Shown one piece after another: positions 51,111 through 59,666 of a stretch of 64,000 nt of DNA. Position numbers and translations under genes: made by a program. The stretch is taken from NCBI GenBank assembly GCA_965220855.1, contig CBDCQY010000001.1:1798001-1862000 (forward strand), given 5' to 3'. The stretch is from Bin95 sp965220855. Its GTDB lineage: Bacteria > Pseudomonadota > Alphaproteobacteria > Bin95. How positions within the stretch are numbered: position 1 is the stretch's first letter; every line of letters starts with the position of its first letter. The notes under the pieces are model-generated. The model worked only from the letters and a program-made list of their open reading frames with translations. It ran no database searches and was not told the DNA's origin.

Positions 51111-51390
51111 AGCGGAATCCGATCGTGTTGCGACGTATCCTGCGGCGTTGAAGTAGTCTTTGCATTCTTACGATGAGCAGGTCTGGGAGATGCGGGCGAT
51201 GGTTTGCCAGAGGCCGTCAACGGTTCTCTCTGCGGCTTTTCGAAGCCTTGCCTTGAGCTTGGCGAAGGCCAGTTCGATGGGATTGAAGTCGGGGCCGTAG
51301 GACGGCAGTAAGAGGAGTTGCGCGCCAGCTTCCTCGATCGTCTTTCGGACCTTGGATCCCTTGTGGTCGTCGGAGATCACCAGTTCTCGG
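51111..51390 (-). mobile_element. IS630-family transposase remnant (C-terminal part)
   Basis: The minus frame reads 'ISDDHKGSKVRKTIEEAGAQLLLLPSYGPDFNPIELAFAKLKARLRKAAERTVDGLWQTI', the C-terminal DDE segment of IS630 transposases, then meets TAA at 51168-51170, after which the family ending 'ECKDYFNAAGYV' continues in frame. The N-terminal two-thirds is absent and the segment near 'VISDDHKG' appears shortened. It directly abuts the GntR stop codon. Non-functional. Confidence 0.78.
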
Positions 51391-51492
51391 CTGTTCGACG
51401 GGGTTCCAGGAAGCCGGGGAAGCAGCTCCCCTTCCCCAGCTTCAGGTTCTTCAGCGCCACTGTGCCGGCGCGGGCTTGAAGGGGGTGGGGGG

Positions 51493-52893
51493 ATGGCGAT
51501 ATACCCTCGCCTCCGCAGCCCAAGAGACGTCCCGGTGACCCTGACCGTCCACAACACGCTGGCGCGCGCCCGGCAGCCCTTCGAGCCGCTCGATCCGGAT
51601 CATGTGCGGCTCTATGTCTGCGGGCCGACGGTCTACGATCTGGCGCATATCGGCAATGCGCGCCCGGTGGTCGTCTTCGATGTGCTCTATCGGCTGCTGA
51701 AGCGGCGCTATCCGCGCGTCACCTATGTGCGCAACATCACCGACATCGACGACAAGATCAATGCGCGCGCGAGCGAGACCGGCGAGCCGATCGAGCGCAT
51801 CACGGCGCGCACCGCCGCCGCCTTCCACGAGGACATGGCCGCCCTCGGCGCGCTCGCCCCGGATGTCGAGCCGCGCGCCACCGGACATGTCGGCGAGATG
51901 ATCGCCATGATCGAGCGGCTGCTGGCGCGCGATCACGCTTATGAGGCCGACGGCCATGTGCTCTTTCATGTGCCGTCCATGCCGGATTATGGCCGGCTGT
52001 CGCGCCACTCGCGCGAGGAGCTGATCGCGGGCGCGCGCGTCGATGTGGCGCCCTACAAGCGCGACCCGGCGGACTTCGTGCTCTGGAAGCCGAGCGCCGA
52101 CGATTTGCCGGGTTGGCCGAGCCCCTGGGGCCGCGGCCGGCCGGGCTGGCATATCGAGTGCTCGGCCATGTCGCGCGCCTATCTGGGCGACGCCTTCGAC
52201 ATCCATGGCGGCGGGGCGGACCTGATCTTCCCGCATCACGAGAACGAACTGGCGCAGAGCGTCTGCGCCCATGGAGGCCCCTTCGCGCGCTACTGGATGC
52301 ACAATGGCTATCTGGTGGTGAACGGTGAGAAGATGTCCAAATCGCTCGGCAATGTGCTGACCGTGCGCGACTTGCTGGCGGACGCGCCCGGCGAGGCGAT
52401 CCGGCTGGCCCTGCTGCAGGCGCATTACCGCGCTCCGCTCGACTTCGGGCGCGAGTCGCTGGCCGACGCGAAGAGCGCGCTCGACCGGCTTTATCGCGCG
52501 CTCCGGGACGCCGGCCCGGTCGAGGCGGGCGAGCCGGCCCCGGCCGTGGAGGCGGCGCTGCTCGACGATCTCAACACGCCGGCGGCCATCGCCGCCCTGC
52601 ATGACGCGGCGACGGCCGCCAACCGGGCCGACGATCCCGAGGAACGGGCCGCGCTCGCCGCCGCGCTGCTGGGCGCGGGCCGGCTGCTGGGCCTGCTGGA
52701 GGCCGACCCGACGGCCTGGCTGCAGGGCGAACGCGGCGACGCCGAGGAGATCGAGGCGCTGGTGGCCGAGCGCGTGGCCGCCAGGCGCGCGCGCGACTTC
52801 GCCCGCGCCGACGCCATTCGCGACCAGCTGGCCGCGCGCGGCGTCGCGCTGGAGGACCGGGCGGACGGCACCGCCTGGCGGCGCGCCGGCTGA
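51493..52893 (+). CDS. cysS: Cysteinyl-tRNA synthetase
   Basis: A 466-residue class I synthetase. The HIGH-type motif is in 'YVCGPTVYDLAHIGNARPVVVFD' (zinc Cys plus HIGN), 'RNITDIDDKIN', 'GWHIECSAMSRAYLGDAFDIHGGGADLIFPHHENE' with the remaining zinc ligands, and KMSKS in 'VVNGEKMSKSLGNVLTV'. ATG at 51493 follows a purine-rich GGGGGTGGGG; a GTG at 51535 ('VTLTVHNTLARARQPF') would fit the usual family N-terminus better. The leader contains IS630 debris. Confidence 0.95.
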   Translation: MAIYPRLRSPRDVPVTLTVHNTLARARQPFEPLDPDHVRLYVCGPTVYDLAHIGNARPVVVFDVLYRLLKRRYPRVTYVRNITDIDDKINARASETGEPIERITARTAAAFHEDMAALGALAPDVEPRATGHVGEMIAMIERLLARDHAYEADGHVLFHVPSMPDYGRLSRHSREELIAGARVDVAPYKRDPADFVLWKPSADDLPGWPSPWGRGRPGWHIECSAMSRAYLGDAFDIHGGGADLIFPHHENELAQSVCAHGGPFARYWMHNGYLVVNGEKMSKSLGNVLTVRDLLADAPGEAIRLALLQAHYRAPLDFGRESLADAKSALDRLYRALRDAGPVEAGEPAPAVEAALLDDLNTPAAIAALHDAATAANRADDPEERAALAAALLGAGRLLGLLEADPTAWLQGERGDAEEIEALVAERVAARRARDFARADAIRDQLAARGVALEDRADGTAWRRAG

Positions 52894-52904
52894 GGGGGCG
52901 CGCG

Positions 52905-53576
52905 ATGCGGTTCCGGCTTCACGACGCCCGGGGTGTGCGCGAGATCGAGGCGCCGATCTCGGTGATCGTCATCGCCGGCTGGTCCGGCCGCGACGCGGCC
53001 GCCGTGCAGCACCATATCGACGAGCTGGCCGAAATCGGCGTTGCGCCGCCCTCGCGCACCCCGCTCTATTACCGCGTCGGCGCGGCGCTCGCGACCCAGG
53101 CGGCGCGCATCCAGGTGCTGGGCGAGGGCGGCTCCGGCGAGGCCGAGGCGGTGCTGATCGGCACGGCCGAGCACGGCATGCTGGTCGGGATCGGCTCCGA
53201 CCACACCGACCGCGAGTTCGAGGCGCAGTCGGTCGCGGTCTCGAAGCAGATGTGCCCGAAGCCGCTCGGCCGGGATGTCTGGCGCTATGACGAGGTGGCG
53301 GCCGGCTGGGACGCGCTGCGGCTGGAAAGCGAGCTGGACGGCGCGCCCTATCAGCGGGGCGTCATGGCGGCGGTGCGCCCGCCCGTCGAACTCATCGCGG
53401 ACTATTTTCACGGCTACAAGACCGTGCCGCCGGAATTCGCCATGTTTCTCGGCACCCTGCCGGCGATCGGCGGCGTGCGCCCCGGCAAGCGCTTTTCCGC
53501 CCGGCTGGCCGACGACCGCACCGGCCGCCGGCTGGAGCTCGACTATGAGGCGATGAGCCTGCCGGTCGTGGCCTGA
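52905..53576 (+). CDS. DUF2848 family protein
   Basis: A 223-residue protein matching DUF2848, with 'VIVIAGWSGRDAAAVQHHIDELAEIGVAPPSRTPLYYRV', 'GIGSDHTDREFEAQSVAVSKQMCPKPLGRDVWRYDEV' and 'GTLPAIGGVRPGKRFSARLADDRTGRRLELDYE'. The fold is related to fumarylacetoacetate hydrolase-type proteins, but the reaction is unknown. It lies 12 bp after cysS and 90 bp before the ABC operon. Confidence 0.88.
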   Translation: MRFRLHDARGVREIEAPISVIVIAGWSGRDAAAVQHHIDELAEIGVAPPSRTPLYYRVGAALATQAARIQVLGEGGSGEAEAVLIGTAEHGMLVGIGSDHTDREFEAQSVAVSKQMCPKPLGRDVWRYDEVAAGWDALRLESELDGAPYQRGVMAAVRPPVELIADYFHGYKTVPPEFAMFLGTLPAIGGVRPGKRFSARLADDRTGRRLELDYEAMSLPVVA

Positions 53577-53666
53577 GGCGGCCCATGGCCTTCGTCGGAA
53601 ATAGGGGTTAGCCTTCCGGATCGGAGCGGCGGCGAGCGCCGCGACCGAGGCTCGGGAGACGCCCGC

Positions 53667-54752
53667 TTGGCACAGCTGGCCCTGGATGGCATCGTCAGGA
53701 GGTTCGGCGGCGAGGCGGCGCTCGACGGCGTGAGCCTGGCGGTCGGGGAGGGCGAGTTCTTCGTGCTTCTGGGGCCCTCGGCGGCCGGCAAGACCACCAC
53801 ATTGCGCGTGATTTGCGGGCTGGAGCGCCCGGACGCCGGCAGCGTCGCCTTCGAGGGCGCGGACATCACCGAGGCGCCGGTCCGCGAGCGGCCGATGGCG
53901 ATGATCTTCCAGACCTTCGCCCTCTATCCCCATCTCACCGTGCGCGACAATCTCTCCTTCGGCCTCCGCCTCGACGGCGTGGAGCGCGGCGCGCGCCTCC
54001 GCCGCGTGGAGGAGGTGGCGGAGATGCTGCGCATCGGCCACACGCTCGACCGCCTGCCGGCCACGCTGAGCGGCGGCGAGCAGCAGCGCGCGGCGATCGG
54101 CCGGGCGCTGGCGCGCCGGCCCCGGCTGCTGCTGCTCGACGAGCCGCTCACCAATCTCGACGCCAAGCTGCGCCACGACATGCGGGCCGAGTTCAAGCGC
54201 CTGCATCGCGAGCTGGGCGTGACCATGATCTACGCCACGCCCGACCAGCTGGAGGCGCTGACCATGGGCGAGCGCATCGCCGTCATCCGCGAGGGCGCCA
54301 TCGTGCAGACCGGCGCGCCGGACGAGCTGTATGACCGGCCGAGCGACGGCTTCGTCGCCGGCCTGGTCGGCGCGCCGGCGATCAATCTGGCGCCGGGGCG
54401 CAAACGGGGCGAGGCCGTCGCGCTGCCCTTCGCCGAGCTCGCCGGCGGGCCCTGGCAGCAGGCGCTCCAGGCTTTCGAGGATGGCGCCGAGTTCTGGTTC
54501 GGCGTCCGCCCCCACGATCTGGCCCCGGCCGGCGAGCCGCCGGGGGCGCCGTCCTTCGAGGCGGAGGTGCATCTGACGGAGCCCTTGGGCGACGTCACCG
54601 TGCTCGACCTGCTGGCCGGCGGGCAGCCGCTCAAGATGGTCCTGCCGGAAGACCGGGCGATGCGCTATGGTGTGGGGACGACCCTCAGGGTGGAGATCGC
54701 TCTGGAACGCACGCATCTCTTCGCGCGCAGCACCGGAACAGCCATCCGCTGA
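53667..54752 (+). CDS. ABC transporter ATP-binding protein 1 of a CUT1-type sugar/polyol importer (lacks the switch histidine)
   Basis: A 361-residue MalK/UgpC-like ATPase with a TTG start at 53667 behind GGGAG. Walker A 'GPSAAGKTT' (36-43), Q-loop 'MIFQTFALYPHL', canonical signature LSGGE (134-138) and Walker B 'RLLLLDEP'. The H-loop reads 'MIYATPDQLEAL': residue 192 is Pro (CCC at 54240-54242) instead of the switch His. A C-terminal TOBE domain follows. It pairs with the second ATPase at 58252, which has the opposite defect. First gene of the operon. Confidence 0.9.
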   Translation: MAQLALDGIVRRFGGEAALDGVSLAVGEGEFFVLLGPSAAGKTTTLRVICGLERPDAGSVAFEGADITEAPVRERPMAMIFQTFALYPHLTVRDNLSFGLRLDGVERGARLRRVEEVAEMLRIGHTLDRLPATLSGGEQQRAAIGRALARRPRLLLLDEPLTNLDAKLRHDMRAEFKRLHRELGVTMIYATPDQLEALTMGERIAVIREGAIVQTGAPDELYDRPSDGFVAGLVGAPAINLAPGRKRGEAVALPFAELAGGPWQQALQAFEDGAEFWFGVRPHDLAPAGEPPGAPSFEAEVHLTEPLGDVTVLDLLAGGQPLKMVLPEDRAMRYGVGTTLRVEIALERTHLFARSTGTAIR

Positions 54753-54822
54753 ACGGCGCCTCGACAGCGGCTGGCCGGACATGCGCATCGGAACGGGGCG
54801 CAAATCGGGGAGGAGACGCATC

Positions 54823-56250
54823 ATGAAGATCACGCAGAAACTGGCCGCCGCCGCCGGCGGCGCCATGCTGCTGGGACTGGCCGCCGGCGCGCCGCCGGCC
54901 GCAGCCGAGGATATCGTGCTGCGCATGGCGGTGCCCGACTGGCCGCCGACGCGGATCATGAAGGACCTGGCCGACAAGCATTACAAGGCGCCGAGCGGCA
55001 ACAATGTCGTGCTGGAGCCGGATTTCATTCCGTGGCCGAACTTCTATGAGCGGCTGGCCGCATCGCTGACCTCGGGCGAGCAGAAATATCAGATGGCCGT
55101 GTCGGACAGCCAGTGGCTCGGCGCCTTCATCGAGGGCGGCTACTTCCTCAAGATCAACGACTTCATCGACGCGGATGCGGAGCTGAAGGCGGCGTTCGAC
55201 GATCTGCACCCCAATCTGGTGGCCGCCTATTCGACCTACCCCCACCAGTCGCCGAACTATTACGGCTTCCCGCAGATGCCGGACGTGCTGGTGGTCTATT
55301 ACCGCAAGGACCTGTTCTGCGACGCGGGCGAGCGGGCGGCCTTCGAGAAGCAATACGGCTATGCGCTGCCGTGCACGCCGGAGGAAATGAACGAGGTTCA
55401 TTGGGGCATGGTGGACGATTTCGGCGCGTTCTTCCGCCGCAAGTCGGGCGACATGCTGGCCGGGCAGGCGCTGGACGACGACTTCTACGGCATCGCCTAT
55501 CAGGCCGGCAAGGCCTACGACTTCTCCTCCATGCAGATCAACGGCTTCATCTGGCAGCATGGCGGCGATATCTGGGATGAGACCGGGGAGCCGAAAGCCC
55601 AGGCCGAAGGGGTGGTCAATTCCGAGCAGTCGGTGGCCGGCTTCGACCATTATCTCTCCATGCTGCAGCACATGCCGCCGGTGGTGAAGACCGGGACCAT
55701 GGATATCTTCAAGGTCGATGAGCTGTTCCGCGAGGGCAAGGTCGCCTGGATCATCCAGTGGATCGGCTTCGGCGAGTCGGCGATCACGGCGGCGACCTCC
55801 AAGGTCGCGGACCGGGCCGCCTTTGCGCGGATGCCGGGTCTGAAACTGAACGATGGCAGCATCTCCCGCTGGTCGAATATCGGCGGGCAGCCCTTCGTTC
55901 TGACGACCTGGAATTCGGATACGGTCGTCAAAGAGGCGATCGACTTCGTCAAATGGTGGCTCTCGGAGGAAGTCCAGATCATGTTCGCCCAGGCGGGCGG
56001 GCAGAGCGGGCGCAAGAGCGTGTTCAACTCAGCGGATTACGCCAGCTTCCGCCCGTGGAACCACGCCTTCGGACCCAGCCTCGACTGGCAGAAGGATGTC
56101 TGGCACATCCCGGAATTCTTCGAGCTGCTGGTGCAGCAGCAGGAGGAGTTCGACAAGGCGATTACCGGACAGAAGAGCGGTAAGGAAGCGCTGGACGCGA
56201 TCGCGGCGTTCCAGCAGGAACTGCTGACCGAAGCGGGGCGCATCCAGTAG
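54823..56250 (+). CDS. Extracellular solute-binding protein, family 1 (sugar/polyol)
   Basis: A 475-residue periplasmic binding protein. Sec signal 'LAAAAGGAMLLGLAAGAPPAAAED', then the family 1 pattern: 'VLRMAVPDWPPTRIMKDLADKHY', 'SDSQWLGAFIEGGYFLKINDFI', 'YYGFPQMPDVLVVYYRKDLFCDAG' and a Trp-rich C-terminal lobe. It captures the substrate for the two permeases that follow. The ATG at 54823 has GGGGAGGAG 8-9 bases upstream. A strong hairpin follows its stop. Confidence 0.9.
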   Translation: MKITQKLAAAAGGAMLLGLAAGAPPAAAEDIVLRMAVPDWPPTRIMKDLADKHYKAPSGNNVVLEPDFIPWPNFYERLAASLTSGEQKYQMAVSDSQWLGAFIEGGYFLKINDFIDADAELKAAFDDLHPNLVAAYSTYPHQSPNYYGFPQMPDVLVVYYRKDLFCDAGERAAFEKQYGYALPCTPEEMNEVHWGMVDDFGAFFRRKSGDMLAGQALDDDFYGIAYQAGKAYDFSSMQINGFIWQHGGDIWDETGEPKAQAEGVVNSEQSVAGFDHYLSMLQHMPPVVKTGTMDIFKVDELFREGKVAWIIQWIGFGESAITAATSKVADRAAFARMPGLKLNDGSISRWSNIGGQPFVLTTWNSDTVVKEAIDFVKWWLSEEVQIMFAQAGGQSGRKSVFNSADYASFRPWNHAFGPSLDWQKDVWHIPEFFELLVQQQEEFDKAITGQKSGKEALDAIAAFQQELLTEAGRIQ

Positions 56251-56265
56251 GCGCCCCCGGAACCT

Positions 56266-56291
56266 GCCGGCGGCGTTCCGACGCCGCCGGC
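56266..56291 (+). promoter_or_regulatory. Intercistronic hairpin after the solute-binding protein gene
   Basis: Perfect 10-bp arms GCCGGCGGCG/CGCCGCCGGC with a 6-base loop, followed by GCTTCTTT. In ABC operons such hairpins commonly protect or partly terminate the transcript so that more binding protein than permease is made. Confidence 0.7.
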
Positions 56292-56317
56292 GCTTCTTTG
56301 ACCGACCGGGAATCTCG

Positions 56318-57364
56318 ATGGATGGCGGCGTGACGGCGCCGGGCTTCTGGCGACCGAGCTTCGACAATTGGCGCCTGGCGCTGGCGGCGGCCGTCGTCAT
56401 CGTTCCGGGCGCGGCGCTGCTGTTGCCGCTCGATCTCGCCTTCTGGGTGTCGCTCGCCTCGGCCGGGCTGGTCTGTCTGGCGCTGGTGGTGCGCGCCTGG
56501 GGCCGTCATCACGGGCCCCTGCTGGTGGCGCCGGCGCTGGCGCTGCTCTTCCTGATGAACATCTTTCCGCTGCTCTGGTCCTTCGGCCTGAGCTTCTTCC
56601 ATTACCGCGCCAATCGCCTGGCCCCGCCGCGCTTCTCCGGCCTCTATTATTACGAGAAGGTGCTGACCGACCCGACCGTCTGGGACCGGCTGCAAACGAC
56701 GGCCCTGGTGGTGCTGTTGACGGTGACCGCGCAGCTTGTCGTCGGCTTTCTGCTGGCGCTGCTGTTCGAGAAGTCCTTTCCCGGCCGGCGTGTGCTGCTG
56801 ATGCTGGTGCTGACGCCGATGATGCTGAGCTATGTCGCCGTCGGCGCCTTCTTCCGCTACTATTACGAGCCGACTTTCGGCCTGTTGGGCCAGGCCGTGA
56901 AAGCGATCACCGGCGAAACCTTCATCCTGCTGGAAGGCGCGACCGGCGCGCTCGCCGCCATCGTGTTCGCCGACGCCTGGATGTGGGCGCCCTTCGTCAT
57001 GCTGCTGGTGCTGGCCGGGCTGGTGAGCGTGCCGAAACATCTCTACGAGGCCGCCGAGGTCGATCGCGCCTCCTGGCTCCGGCGCTTCCGCACCATCACC
57101 TTTCCCTATATTCGCGGCCTGTTGCTGCTGGCGCTGCTGTTCCGCACCATCGAGGCCTTCAAGCTGTTCGACATCGTGTTCCTGATCACCGAAGGCGGCC
57201 CCGGCACCTCGACGGAGACCATCGCGGTCTATGTCTATCGGCTCGCCTTCCAGTATTTCAAGACCAGCCAGTCTTCGGCGCTCGCCTATATCCTGCTGTT
57301 CGTCGTCATCGTGCTGACGAACCTCTATCTCTATTTCGTCCGGCAACGCAATGCGGAGGCTTGA
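56318..57364 (+). CDS. ABC transporter permease 1 (MalF/UgpA type)
   Basis: A 348-residue inner-membrane permease with about eight helices. 'LALLFLMNIFPLLWSFGLSFFHY' and the EAA loop 'YEAAEVDRASWLRRFRTITFPYIRGLL' are the MalF-type contacts to the ATPase. Two extra N-terminal helices ('LALAAAVVIVPGAALLLPLDLAFWVSL') precede the standard core. It works as a heterodimer with the next gene product. Confidence 0.9.
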   Translation: MDGGVTAPGFWRPSFDNWRLALAAAVVIVPGAALLLPLDLAFWVSLASAGLVCLALVVRAWGRHHGPLLVAPALALLFLMNIFPLLWSFGLSFFHYRANRLAPPRFSGLYYYEKVLTDPTVWDRLQTTALVVLLTVTAQLVVGFLLALLFEKSFPGRRVLLMLVLTPMMLSYVAVGAFFRYYYEPTFGLLGQAVKAITGETFILLEGATGALAAIVFADAWMWAPFVMLLVLAGLVSVPKHLYEAAEVDRASWLRRFRTITFPYIRGLLLLALLFRTIEAFKLFDIVFLITEGGPGTSTETIAVYVYRLAFQYFKTSQSSALAYILLFVVIVLTNLYLYFVRQRNAEA

Positions 57365-57371
57365 GGGCATC

Positions 57372-58247
57372 ATGGCGGCAGGCGGAAGAGGGCGCGGCGT
57401 CGGCGAGGCGGGCTGGGGGCGCACGCTGTTTGCGGGCGTGGTTTCGCTGATCTATTTCTTCCCCGTGCTCTGGATTATCCTGACGGCGTTCAAGACGCAT
57501 AACGATGCGCTCGCCATCCCGCCCAAATTCCTGTTCACGCCGACCCTGGAGAACTTCTACAGCGTCTTCTCGCGCGCCTATATCAAGGGCGCTTCGGCGG
57601 TCGATACCGGGTTCGACCTGTTCTTCTTCAACTCGGTATTCATCGCCGGGTCGAGCGTGATCCTGGCGCTGGCGATCGGCACGCTGGCCGCCTACGGCTT
57701 CTCGCGCTATCCGCTGCGGGGCAACGACACCTATCTGTTCATCATCCTGACGACGCGCATGCTGCCGCCCATCGTGGTCATCATCCCGATCTTCCTGATG
57801 TTCCGCGTGGCGGGCCTTTCCGGCACCTATGTGGGCGTCATCCTGCTCTACACCGCCTTCAACCTGCCGTTTGCGATCTGGATGATGAAGAGCTTTTTCG
57901 ACGAGCTCTCGCCGGATGTGGAGGATGCCGCCCGGCTCGACGGCGCCTCCGAGCGGCGGGTGTTTTTCGGCGTCTGCCTGCCGCAGGTGAAGGCCGGGCT
58001 GGCGGCGACGGCGGTGTTCGGCCTGATCCTGACCTGGAACGAGTTCCTGTTCGCCCTGCTGCTGACCGGCGTGGAGACGCGCACCGTGCCGGTCGCCATG
58101 GCGCAGACCATCGGCGGCGATATCGGCGTGCGCTGGGGCCTGCTGGCGGCGATCGAGACGCTGTTCCTGATCCCGGTTATCGTGGTGACCTTCGTGCTGC
58201 AGAACCAGCTGCTGCGCGGCGTCACCTTCGGCACGGTGAGGCGCTAG
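57372..58247 (+). CDS. ABC transporter permease 2 (MalG/UgpE type)
   Basis: A 291-residue six-helix permease. 'SLIYFFPVLWIILTAFKT', 'LAIGTLAAYGFSRYPLRGND' and the EAA loop 'DVEDAARLDGASERRVFFGVCLPQVKAGL' are typical of MalG/UgpE. It starts 7 bp after permease 1; the second ATPase begins 4 bp after its stop. Confidence 0.9.
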   Translation: MAAGGRGRGVGEAGWGRTLFAGVVSLIYFFPVLWIILTAFKTHNDALAIPPKFLFTPTLENFYSVFSRAYIKGASAVDTGFDLFFFNSVFIAGSSVILALAIGTLAAYGFSRYPLRGNDTYLFIILTTRMLPPIVVIIPIFLMFRVAGLSGTYVGVILLYTAFNLPFAIWMMKSFFDELSPDVEDAARLDGASERRVFFGVCLPQVKAGLAATAVFGLILTWNEFLFALLLTGVETRTVPVAMAQTIGGDIGVRWGLLAAIETLFLIPVIVVTFVLQNQLLRGVTFGTVRR

Positions 58248-58251
58248 GGCG

Positions 58252-59343
58252 ATGGCGACCATCGAGACGATAAGCCTGACCAAGCGCTTCGGCGCGCTGA
58301 CGGCCGTGGACCGGGTCGATCTCGAGGTCGCCGCCGGCGAGGTCGTCTGCCTGCTGGGGCCGTCGGGCTGCGGCAAGACCACCACGCTGCGCATGATCGC
58401 CGGGCTGGAGGCGGCGACCTCGGGCGAGGTGCGCCTCGGCGGGCGGGCGGTGACGCGGCTCGCGCCGCGCGCGCGGGATGTCGCGATGGTGTTCCAGTTC
58501 TACGCGCTCTATCCGACGCTCTCCGTCGCGGAGAACATCGCCTATCCGCTCCATGCCGAGCGCCTCGACGCCGCCGAGCGCGACGCCCGTGTGCGCCGCA
58601 CGCTCGAAGTGCTGCATCTGGAGGAGGTGGCGAACCGGATCGCCTCGCGCCTCTCCGAGGGCGAGAAGCAGCGCGTCGCGGTCGGCCGCGCGATCGTGCG
58701 CGATCCGGCCTGCTTCCTGTTCGACGAGCCGCTGAGCCGCCTCGACGTGCAGCTGCGCGAGACCATGCGCAGCCAGATCAAGGAGGTGCTGGTGGGCCTG
58801 AGCAAGGCGACCGTGATCGTGACGCACGATCAGCTGGAGGCGCTGACCATGGCGGACCGCATTGCCGTCATGCAGGACGGCGCGATCGAGCAATGCGACA
58901 CGCCGCACCGGGTGTTCGCGGAGCCGGCCAACCTGTTCGTCGCGGGCTTCATCGGCACGCCGCAGATGAACCTGCTGCCGGCCGCTCTCGCGGCGCGGGA
59001 AGAGGACGGGCGCGCGGTGTTTCGCTGCGCCGGCCAGGAGTTCCGGGCGCGGCCCGGGCCGGGCGCGTTGGCGCCGCCGCCGGGCGAGGGCTACACGCTC
59101 GGCATGCGCCCGCGCAGCCTGGAGCTCTGCGACGGCGAGCGCGACGGCGCGTTCGCGGCGGTGGTGGACCTGATCGAGCCGATGGGCGCGGAGACGCTGC
59201 TGCATCTGACCGCCGGCGACAACGACATTCGCGTCGTCGCGCCGCGCGGCGTGGGCGCGCGGGTCGGCGAGCGGGTGCGCGTCGCCTGCAATCCCGACAA
59301 GCTGCATTTGTTCGACACCGAAGGCCGGAGGATCGCCGCATGA
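58252..59343 (+). CDS. ABC transporter ATP-binding protein 2 (degenerate signature motif)
   Basis: A 363-residue MalK-like ATPase. Walker A 'GPSGCGKTT' (36-44), Q-loop 'MVFQFYALYPTL', Walker B 'CFLFDEP' and H-loop 'VIVTHDQLEAL' with H192 are intact, but the signature reads LSEGE (134-138), with Glu in place of the first Gly. A TOBE domain follows. Together with ATPase 1 it would build one canonical and one degenerate nucleotide site. The stop overlaps the next start (ATGA). Confidence 0.9.
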   Translation: MATIETISLTKRFGALTAVDRVDLEVAAGEVVCLLGPSGCGKTTTLRMIAGLEAATSGEVRLGGRAVTRLAPRARDVAMVFQFYALYPTLSVAENIAYPLHAERLDAAERDARVRRTLEVLHLEEVANRIASRLSEGEKQRVAVGRAIVRDPACFLFDEPLSRLDVQLRETMRSQIKEVLVGLSKATVIVTHDQLEALTMADRIAVMQDGAIEQCDTPHRVFAEPANLFVAGFIGTPQMNLLPAALAAREEDGRAVFRCAGQEFRARPGPGALAPPPGEGYTLGMRPRSLELCDGERDGAFAAVVDLIEPMGAETLLHLTAGDNDIRVVAPRGVGARVGERVRVACNPDKLHLFDTEGRRIAA

Positions 59344-59651
59344 GCGACAACTCCGCTCCGCGCGGCATGAGCGCGGCCCAGGCGCGCCGGGTCGAATACG
59401 CCATCATCGCGCTCTGCATCGCCGCGCTGGCGATGATCTTCCAGCCCTTCTTCCTCACCTTGTTCAGCATCGGCGCGGTGCTGGCGGTAGTGGGCGGGCT
59501 GGCCTTCAACCTGGTGCCGCTTTGCCGGCCGGGCGCGCCGGCGCGCGGGCTGTGGAAGGCGGCGGGCATCGTGCTGGCGATCCTGCTGGTCGCCGCCTGC
59601 ATCGCCATCGCGTCCGCCCATCTTTTCGGCCTCTATCTCCAGAGCCGCTAG
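59340..59651 (+). CDS. Small integral membrane protein of the sugar/polyol ABC operon
   Basis: A 103-residue protein not assigned to a named family. Three membrane helices are visible: 'YAIIALCIAALAMIFQPF', 'FLTLFSIGAVLAVVGGLAFNLVPL' and 'AAGIVLAILLVAACIAIASAHLFGLYL'. It is translationally coupled to ATPase 2. Small membrane genes occur in other two-ATPase CUT1 operons (for example glpU in rhizobial glycerol uptake), so an accessory role in uptake is plausible. Confidence 0.65.
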   Translation: MSDNSAPRGMSAAQARRVEYAIIALCIAALAMIFQPFFLTLFSIGAVLAVVGGLAFNLVPLCRPGAPARGLWKAAGIVLAILLVAACIAIASAHLFGLYLQSR

Positions 59652-59666
59652 CAAGGAGGGCTGCCC

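Noticed and set aside
51390..51557. N-terminal extension of the transposase-like frame ('MLWTVRVTGTSLG...')
   Set aside because: This part is antisense to the start of cysS and has no transposase similarity; only the C-terminal part is IS630-like.
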